From assembly GCA_041628815.1 (NCBI GenBank), contig JBFKOL010000103.1, positions 1-12,390 on the forward strand: 12,390 bases of DNA, read 5' to 3'. The translations under genes were made by a program, and so were the position numbers. Below, piece by piece: positions 6,843 through 12,390 of the stretch (position 1 is the first letter of the stretch; the number at the start of each line of letters is the position of its first letter). This DNA is from JBFKOL01 sp041628815. GTDB lineage: Bacteria > Bacteroidota > Bacteroidia > Chitinophagales > Saprospiraceae. A model generated the notes under the pieces. The model searched no databases and had not been told where the DNA came from. It was given only the letters and a program-made list of their open reading frames with translations.

Positions 6843-6942
6843 GAGTTCAAATTGTCTGTGTATAGACACTATAGGTGAAAATATCACTCGATAGTTTTCT
6901 TTACATGCAAGCCATATGATCTTTTTTTACCTTATAGAATAA

Positions 6943-7992
6943 ATGAGGCTGGGCATTTTTTTACTCACTTGTTTTATTTATTCATGCAATACATTGGGTG
7001 ATTCGAATATTGGAGCACCCCTCTCTGAACCAGTTCCTGAATGGAGTATCCCCATCGAAAACATCTTCGACGGTGGAGTAGGAAAGGACGGCATCCCCTC
7101 AATAGATGCCCCAAAATTTGGTCCGTTGGACATTGTCAATCCAGCTTTTGACGATGAGTTGGTATTGGGTATTTCCATTCATGGAGAGTATAGGGCATAT
7201 CCCGTTCCGATATTGGATTGGCACGAAATTGTCAATGACCGGTTCGGAAATAATGAGATTTCGATAACGTATTGTCCCTTGACAGGTACAGGTATAGGAT
7301 GGCAACTTCCCCTATCCAATGGCGGGGCATACGGAGTGTCGGGATTGCTTTTTAACAACAACCTCATGCCCTACGACAGGCGAACCAACAGCACCTGGTC
7401 CCAGATAAAAAGGCAATGTGTAAGTGGTCTTTTACAAGAACGTATGCCCATAACTATTTCTCTAATAGAAACATCATTTTCCACCTGGAAAAAGTCCTTC
7501 CCCGCGTCTGTCATCATGAATGCCAATACGGGTTTCGACCGGCGCTATTCCATTTATCCCTATGGAGACTACCGGTCTAACCAGGACAGACTCTTTTTTC
7601 CGGTGCAAAGAACCGACGATAGAATTCCCAAGAAGGAGCGCGTACGTGGCGTCATCATCAATGAACAAGTCAAAGTATACAGGTTTGAACCACCCGATTC
7701 TGGCATAGCGGTATATGGAGACCAATTCCAAGGTAGAGAGCTCGTAGTTTGTATGTCCACACGCGACAACTTTATCGTGGTATTTTACAACGATCAAAAA
7801 GATAAATTCTCTCCACGAGAGCATGCTTTTCCAATCGTTATGACAGATTCATCGGGCACCGGCTATGATATCTCAGGCCGCGCTGTGACCGGGCCGGCAA
7901 AAGGAACTTTCCTGGACGCCCCCGAATCAATGATGGGTTACTGGTTTTCATGGCCGGCATTTTTTGATGATATTGAAATCTTTACCAACTGA
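6943..7992 (+). CDS. DUF3179 domain-containing probable lipoprotein
   Basis: This 349-residue protein matches the DUF3179 family: KDGIPSIDAPKF, GEYRAYPVPILDWHEIVND, ITYCPLTGTGIGW, YGVSGLLFNNNLMPYDRRTNSTWSQ. No biochemical function is established for the family. The N-terminus is a short hydrophobic signal with FIYSC at residues 11-15, an acceptable lipobox with Cys15 as lipidated residue, so it is probably membrane-anchored and a substrate of LspA. The family's CPLCGT motif reads CPLTGT here: Cys111 is kept and the second cysteine is Thr114. The adjacent His94 in DWHEIVND is conserved. It follows the DUF1080 gene by 100 bases and the barrel gene starts 5 bases after its stop, so the last two are almost surely co-transcribed. 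Confidence 0.85.
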   Translation: MRLGIFLLTCFIYSCNTLGDSNIGAPLSEPVPEWSIPIENIFDGGVGKDGIPSIDAPKFGPLDIVNPAFDDELVLGISIHGEYRAYPVPILDWHEIVNDRFGNNEISITYCPLTGTGIGWQLPLSNGGAYGVSGLLFNNNLMPYDRRTNSTWSQIKRQCVSGLLQERMPITISLIETSFSTWKKSFPASVIMNANTGFDRRYSIYPYGDYRSNQDRLFFPVQRTDDRIPKKERVRGVIINEQVKVYRFEPPDSGIAVYGDQFQGRELVVCMSTRDNFIVVFYNDQKDKFSPREHAFPIVMTDSSGTGYDISGRAVTGPAKGTFLDAPESMMGYWFSWPAFFDDIEIFTN

Positions 7993-7997
7993 TAAAA

Positions 7998-8696
7998 ATG
8001 CAGACCTGGTTTCTTGTGGCCCTGGCGACTCTCTGTGTTCATGAATGTATGGTGGCACAGTCTAGATCAAGACCCCCGTCACGACCCGAAAAGATATTTG
8101 AAGCGGGATTGTTTGCGGGTCGAAGTTTCTCACAACTCGATGGGGATTATTTTACCGGATTTGACAAGGGAGGTTGGTATGGCGGAATAAGAGGGAAGGC
8201 CAATTTAACGACGAATACGGCACTGTTAATAGAAATGCTGTACAGCCAAAAAGGAAGCCGCATTCCCCATGGTACAATCGTATCAGAAAGAAGTATTAAC
8301 GACAGGTTGGTGTCCATGGAATTTGCAGAAATACCCATTATTATTCGACATAAACTATCAGATTCTGACCATCCTGGATATGTAGAATTCGGAGGTTTTT
8401 ACGGACGTCTTATCCATACAGAAATCGAGGAGCGAGCATCGTCCCTATCCAGGGGTGGTACGAGGTATGAAGATATAGCATCAGAGTTCAAAACCTTCGA
8501 ATTGGGTTTACTTGCCGGGGTTGGCCTTACCATTTTGCGTAATCTCGAACTCGGATTTCGATACAGCTTTGCCCTAACCCGGATCTACGAAAACGACGAT
8601 TTCGCTCTTCCGCCTCCAGGCTCTATTTTCGAAAAGGAGGTGGAGTTTCTCAGGAATTATCACCTGACACTATTGATTGCGTACCAACTATTATAA
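7998..8696 (+). CDS. Outer-membrane beta-barrel protein (porin family, PorT-like)
   Basis: This 232-residue protein has a signal peptide ending in MVAQ-S (about residues 1-21). A series of alternating hydrophobic/aromatic strands follows, characteristic of the OMP_b-brl_2 type small barrels of Bacteroidota: FEAGLFAGRSFSQLDG, GWYGGIRGKANLTTNTALLIEMLYSQKGSR, SMEFAEIPIIIRHKL, YVEFGGFYGRLI, TFELGLLAGVGLTILRNLELGFRYSFAL, HLTLLIAYQLL. Roughly eight to ten strands can be counted. The 'EIPIIIRHKL' strand pattern is diagnostic for this group. Function could be structural, transport or surface scaffold; nothing in the sequence decides. It starts five bases after the DUF3179 stop and ends four bases from the stop of the propeller gene on the other strand. 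Confidence 0.85.
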   Translation: MQTWFLVALATLCVHECMVAQSRSRPPSRPEKIFEAGLFAGRSFSQLDGDYFTGFDKGGWYGGIRGKANLTTNTALLIEMLYSQKGSRIPHGTIVSERSINDRLVSMEFAEIPIIIRHKLSDSDHPGYVEFGGFYGRLIHTEIEERASSLSRGGTRYEDIASEFKTFELGLLAGVGLTILRNLELGFRYSFALTRIYENDDFALPPPGSIFEKEVEFLRNYHLTLLIAYQLL

Positions 8697-8700
8697 ATAT

Positions 8701-10680
8701 CTATTGGGTTACCCTCAATATGCCGCGCATGGTGGCGGCATGAGCAGGAAAAGTACACACATATTGGTATCGTCCCGGTTTATCCGGAGCCACGAAATAA
8801 ATGATATCAGATGAATTGGGCCTGAGCAAGTTGGTATGCGCAATAACGTATTCAGATTCAGGAATAAAACCCATTTGCTCTCCCTTCAGCCCAAGAGCAA
8901 TGGCGGCTTCTGCAACTTCATCGGCTGTGCCCGGTAATACCACGAGCAGATTGTGCATCATGTCATCCGGGTTGTTGAAGGTAAGACGTACTCTACTTCC
9001 TGCCTTTACCGTCAGCATTATCTTGTCATATTTCATGCCCGCGACCGCATTGATAAGCAATTCTTCATCTGGTCCGTTGATCCAGTCTGACGGCATCTGC
9101 GTAATGCGTTTGCTCGATTTAAGATCTACTTCTTCCGTAATCTCATCTCCTTTCATTTCATGGCCGGTGTATTGTATGACGTCTCCTTCGGGTATTTGAT
9201 TGATCGTATAGTACCCTGTGTTATGAAGGAGGGGGTTTCCGCTGTTATCCGTAATCCCATTCAATTTGATCTCATTGACATATCCTTTGCGCAGTCCTTC
9301 TACATAAAGTCTTACCGACATTCCGTCCTGTGCCACGTCGACTTTGAAAACTGTCCTGTCTTGTTGATCAATAGCCGGGCTTCCATAAAAATGATGGTAC
9401 CTGTAGTTAAAATCAGTTATGGTATATGCTTCAGGATCAGCAGATTTCCTTCTGTCTACAGGTTTTGTAAACTTGATCACAAAGCCATCTGGCATGACGT
9501 TTACTGTATTCATTTCGAAAGGTACCTGCCCGGTCCAGGTGACTTTTTGTACACCATAAGGTTCTTTGCCGGTAGAAGCCCACCCCCTGTTGGTCATCCC
9601 GACAAAAAGGGTTTTCTCGGGTCCCCACTCCAATCGAAGCACGCCGCTTGAAAAACCCTCGACAAAGGGAAAGCAAATGCCTTGATAGACACCATTAACC
9701 TTTTCCTGGTATACCCTCATGATCTTACTGTGTCCCTGGTCTCCGACGAGTAGTTGACCAGCAAATGGGCCAAATCCGTCTGGTATTACTTCGATGTCAG
9801 ATGTGGATATACCCATCAATGTATGTGGAAACCATACTGAAGGAGGCCTTACTCTATCATCTTTTTGGGCATATTCGTATAAGGTCGTTTCTTCTTCATC
9901 CTTGATGTCTTCCATCTTCAAAGTGACCGGCGAATCCGGTTCGCCGGACCATTTGAGCCCTTCCGGGTGGCCGGCAAACACGCCTTTCTCCATATGTGTC
10001 ATCCTGCCTGAACCCACCCAGTCGCCTTGGTTTTCCGTATAAAATAGGTCCCCATCCTTGTTCAAACCCATTCCCGCCGGTGACCTGAGCCCAGTGGCAA
10101 AAGGTGTCATAGTGCCATCTTCCTGTATGTGCAGCATCCAGCCACTCCACTTTGACAGGCTGGCACCGCGACCGACCCAACCAAGATTCAGGGTGATGAT
10201 CATACTTCCGTCATCGAGCACGAGTGGCCCGTAAGCATATTCATGGTAGTTGCCCGCAAGATCCCAGGTGTAAATACTTTCAAATTTGTCTGCACTTCCG
10301 TTTTTATCTGAATCTGTAATCTTTGTCAACTCGCCTCTCTGGGCCAGATAATAGGAACCATTTCGAAAAGCCAGACCCAATGGTTCGTGGAGCCCGGACG
10401 CAAATTTCTTAAACTCAGGGGCGTTGGACAGAGGATCCTTAACAACCCACAACTCACCGCGCCTTGTACATATGCCAAGTTGGTCTTCTTCATCAAAGGC
10501 CAACCCTCCCACTTCCATGATGATTTCTTCCGGAACCTTCAAATCAGTGATGGTATAATACTTCTTTTCTTCGGCAATCAGCGACGATTGCGCCACCATA
10601 GATTCTCCTGAAAAAATTTCGCACAGCACCAGCACCGACACCCATGCGATTTTTGTCGTCTTTTTACCAAATGATATCAT
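8701..10680 (-). CDS. Secreted beta-propeller protein with C-terminal azurin-like copper domain
   Basis: This 659-residue exported protein has a signal peptide at about 1-31 (ending SMVAQ-S). Residues 45-385 are a beta-propeller of the PQQ-sugar-dehydrogenase-like/PVC dehydrogenase-like type: VGGLAFDEEDQLGICTRRGELW, GLHEPLGLAF, GLRSPAGMGLNKDGDLFYTENQGDW, GQLLVGDQGHSKIMRV. A calcium-loop-like DSDKNGSAD lies at 123-131. An Ig/fibronectin-like section covers about 388-495 (PDGFVIKFTKPVD). The C-terminus (about 540-659) is an azurin/plastocyanin-type cupredoxin: His576 in DDMMHNLL, then Cys642, His647 and Met651 in CTFPAHAATM, the full type 1 copper side-chain set with azurin-like spacing. No CxxCH haem motif is present. 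Its start overlaps the upstream DUF1080-PA14 gene by 17 bases. Its own signal peptide shows it is a separate protein. The substrate and cofactor of the propeller are unknown. Confidence 0.88.
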   Translation of the reverse strand: MISFGKKTTKIAWVSVLVLCEIFSGESMVAQSSLIAEEKKYYTITDLKVPEEIIMEVGGLAFDEEDQLGICTRRGELWVVKDPLSNAPEFKKFASGLHEPLGLAFRNGSYYLAQRGELTKITDSDKNGSADKFESIYTWDLAGNYHEYAYGPLVLDDGSMIITLNLGWVGRGASLSKWSGWMLHIQEDGTMTPFATGLRSPAGMGLNKDGDLFYTENQGDWVGSGRMTHMEKGVFAGHPEGLKWSGEPDSPVTLKMEDIKDEEETTLYEYAQKDDRVRPPSVWFPHTLMGISTSDIEVIPDGFGPFAGQLLVGDQGHSKIMRVYQEKVNGVYQGICFPFVEGFSSGVLRLEWGPEKTLFVGMTNRGWASTGKEPYGVQKVTWTGQVPFEMNTVNVMPDGFVIKFTKPVDRRKSADPEAYTITDFNYRYHHFYGSPAIDQQDRTVFKVDVAQDGMSVRLYVEGLRKGYVNEIKLNGITDNSGNPLLHNTGYYTINQIPEGDVIQYTGHEMKGDEITEEVDLKSSKRITQMPSDWINGPDEELLINAVAGMKYDKIMLTVKAGSRVRLTFNNPDDMMHNLLVVLPGTADEVAEAAIALGLKGEQMGFIPESEYVIAHTNLLRPNSSDIIYFVAPDKPGRYQYVCTFPAHAATMRGILRVTQ

Positions 10681-12390
10681 AAGCTATATTGTCCTCGTTG
10701 GATTCAACTAATACTGGAATCAGAAGTTCAGTTTCCGATCCGCTTACACGTATGAAAGCACGATCTGCTTCTTCAAGCAGGTCCACGAAATATTGGTTGC
10801 CAATGGCAAACATACCATTGGGCATCCTTTCTATTTCATCACCGCTTCCAATCTTGAAAAAGGTGTTTTTCTTCTTTTTGTCTGATATAAAATTCAGCTC
10901 CCTATGAATTTGACCTTTTTCGGGTATAACCCGGTCAGAAACTTCGATTCCTTCTTTTGCATAGCTGAAGACCGGTCTGGATTGGGCGTCTATAGTATAA
11001 CCACGGGAATTATTTTCTTTCATCGGAGGCCACTTTGATTTTGATGAGCTCAAGACTGCCATGCCTTCATCGAGTTCAAACTCCAACGCCGCATTGAGTG
11101 GAGAAAGGACTTGCTCCTCCCCTCTTCCGAGCCACATCTGGGTCACATCTGCAAACTGTCCGCGCCAGGTTTTCACCAGGACATTGCACCTGGTATCATA
11201 GGTATAATGCACACCTTCAGGATGACCAATTGAAAGCGTATGTGTCATCTTTCCGTTGGAATGTTGGCTAAAACCCCTGAGATGAATCACCTCATCGCCC
11301 CCTTCAACCAATAGTCTGTTGTTATCTCCACGCTCCCGCCACATAGCTAACATGTCAGAAGAAGCCACCGAATGCTTTGGCATATCCGGGCCTTCAGCTT
11401 TTAGGTTGGCAAGGGCAAGCCAGATTTCTTCAAAATAGGTCAACTTGAATGCATGGCTCCCTTTCTCGAGCGTAACAATTCCACGCTCAATGCCAAGACC
11501 AGGTTCTCCCAAGTTGTGCACGACCAACTGTTCATCAATATAAAGATCCCCTCCATCGTCTATGATGGTTTCAAATAAATAGTCGCCACTGACCGGAATG
11601 TTGAGGATGCCTTCGAACACGATTCCGAAATGGTCCTGCATGCCGGCAAGGTCTTCTAAATTGTCAAGCGATTCCGCCTCACCTGTTTTTACAGGAGTGA
11701 TCGAATCAAAATTGGGTATATAGTCCCACTCACCCTCGTAAAGCTTATACCTCAAATCATCTATGGTAACCCTGTTTGCTCCGAGATGCTTGATCCGCAT
11801 ATTCCTAAATGCCACTGGGCCATGATCGCCCTGAATCATCATTGGCGCCCTGTCCACTTCATTATCGGCATAAGATTCAATAGTAGGCGAAGGTATTTCT
11901 ACGTCTTTATGAACCAGGTATCCATTGTGCAGCACATATTCAAAGCGGGCATTACTGATTTTTTCTCCACTTTCATCAAACTTTGGTGCGCGAAACAAAA
12001 CCCGGTATTTCTGCCACAGGCCGGGATGTTTTTCTGCTTTGGCCAAAGGAATAGCGCCTCCTGTGCTTTTTTGCTTTCTTGAAAGATCCTCCCAATGGTA
12101 ATAAATGCCACCGCAATCATCAGGCGTCAACAGGTCATCTTCATACGAATCGCGTATCTGCAACTCGTACCTGCTCATAAAGTAGATGCCTGAATTTGAG
12201 CCTTTGGGAACCAAAAATTCGACCTCGAATTCCAAGTCGCCGTGGTCGAAAGAAGTAAACAAGTGTGACCCCTCTCCGGCACTATTGCGAACTCCTTTGT
12301 CCTCTGGCCGATTGATCAGAATGCCTGATCCACTCTTTGGTTCCAGGTGCCATTCTTTTGAAATATCACTTGAGACAGCTCCACAAACAA
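10664..12390 (-). CDS. DUF1080-PA14 multidomain protein, 5' end outside window
   Basis: The frame is open to the right edge; an apparent TTG start near 12262 is only a leucine inside the DUF1080 domain. The 42 upstream codons continue it (KEWHLEPKSGSGILI and GSHLFTSFDHGDLEFEVEF), so the gene begins beyond the window. In order it encodes a DUF1080 domain to about 11790 (GSNSGIYFMSRYELQIRDSYED, GLWQKYRVLFRAPKF, IQGDHGPVAFRNMRI). A PA14-like domain follows at about 11761-11386 (GIVFEGILNIPVSGDYLFETIIDDGG, LYIDEQLVVHNLG, GSHAFKLTYFEE). The last 230 residues (FSQHSNGKMTHTLSIGHPEGVHYTYDTR, LVKTWRGQFADVTQMWLGRGEE) resemble a region I associate with large secreted Planctomycetes and Bacteroidota proteins but cannot name. 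It overlaps the propeller gene and probably forms an operon with it. A carbohydrate-binding or glycoside-processing role is inferred. Confidence 0.88.
   Translation of the reverse strand, partial: VCGAVSSDISKEWHLEPKSGSGILINRPEDKGVRNSAGEGSHLFTSFDHGDLEFEVEFLVPKGSNSGIYFMSRYELQIRDSYEDDLLTPDDCGGIYYHWEDLSRKQKSTGGAIPLAKAEKHPGLWQKYRVLFRAPKFDESGEKISNARFEYVLHNGYLVHKDVEIPSPTIESYADNEVDRAPMMIQGDHGPVAFRNMRIKHLGANRVTIDDLRYKLYEGEWDYIPNFDSITPVKTGEAESLDNLEDLAGMQDHFGIVFEGILNIPVSGDYLFETIIDDGGDLYIDEQLVVHNLGEPGLGIERGIVTLEKGSHAFKLTYFEEIWLALANLKAEGPDMPKHSVASSDMLAMWRERGDNNRLLVEGGDEVIHLRGFSQHSNGKMTHTLSIGHPEGVHYTYDTRCNVLVKTWRGQFADVTQMWLGRGEEQVLSPLNAALEFELDEGMAVLSSSKSKWPPMKENNSRGYTIDAQSRPVFSYAKEGIEVSDRVIPEKGQIHRELNFISDKKKKNTFFKIGSGDEIERMPNGMFAIGNQYFVDLLEEADRAFIRVSGSETELLIPVLVESNEDNIAYDIIW

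Noticed and set aside
6843..6942. Regulatory signal between the DUF1080 and DUF3179 genes, including the hairpin TGTCT/AGACA at 6853-6868
   Set aside because: The stem is five base pairs without a T-run, and no TTG plus TAnnTTTG pair with proper spacing was found; nothing can be supported.
8801..9651. Plus-strand open frames of 132 and 163 codons opposite the propeller gene
   Set aside because: They are antisense to a protein with clear propeller and cupredoxin motifs and show no recognisable features.
10664..10680. Possible frameshift splitting one DUF1080-PA14-propeller gene in two
   Set aside because: The downstream protein has a complete ATG start and a convincing signal peptide, which would be meaningless inside a fusion; the 17-base overlap is better read as coupling.
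12260..12262. TTG start codon for the DUF1080-PA14 protein
   Set aside because: The reading frame and DUF1080 similarity continue upstream to the window edge, so the codon is an internal leucine and the gene is partial.

Overview
The window looks like chromosomal DNA of a member of the Bacteroidota. The evidence is a lineage-typical lspA next to a TraR/DksA-like gene that has lost its zinc cysteines, several promoter candidates of the TTG-N19-21-TAnnTTTG type, almost no Shine-Dalgarno sequences, and signal peptides ending in 'AQ'. The genus cannot be named from this sequence. No mobile element, CRISPR array, rRNA or tRNA was seen, and no gene-free stretch exceeds about 200 bases.

The left half (1-5927) is mostly housekeeping. 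It holds the tail of an alpha/beta hydrolase, a PDZ-containing S41 (CtpA-type) protease, and tsaB for tRNA t6A synthesis. Two tandem small ArsR-type regulators follow, separated by a strong intrinsic terminator and a promoter candidate. On the minus strand are a TraR/DksA-like gene and lspA, each with its own promoter candidate. Last is trhO (tRNA uridine 5-hydroxylation), divergent from the TraR/DksA-like gene.

The right half (5952-12390) is an accessory block of exported proteins. On the plus strand are a DUF1080 (3-keto-disaccharide hydrolase family) protein, a DUF3179 probable lipoprotein and an outer-membrane beta-barrel protein. Converging from the right edge on the minus strand are a DUF1080-PA14 multidomain protein (5' end outside the window) and, overlapping it by 17 bases, a secreted beta-propeller protein that ends in an azurin-like cupredoxin domain with a complete set of type 1 copper side-chain ligands.

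The most interesting part is this block. Two different DUF1080 proteins face each other, and one is translationally linked to a propeller-cupredoxin fusion. A plausible but unproven reading is an envelope system in which a sugar or related substrate is bound or oxidised by the propeller, electrons leave through the copper domain, and DUF1080 proteins handle the oxidised glycoside. Both convergent gene pairs in the window are separated by only 3-4 bases.
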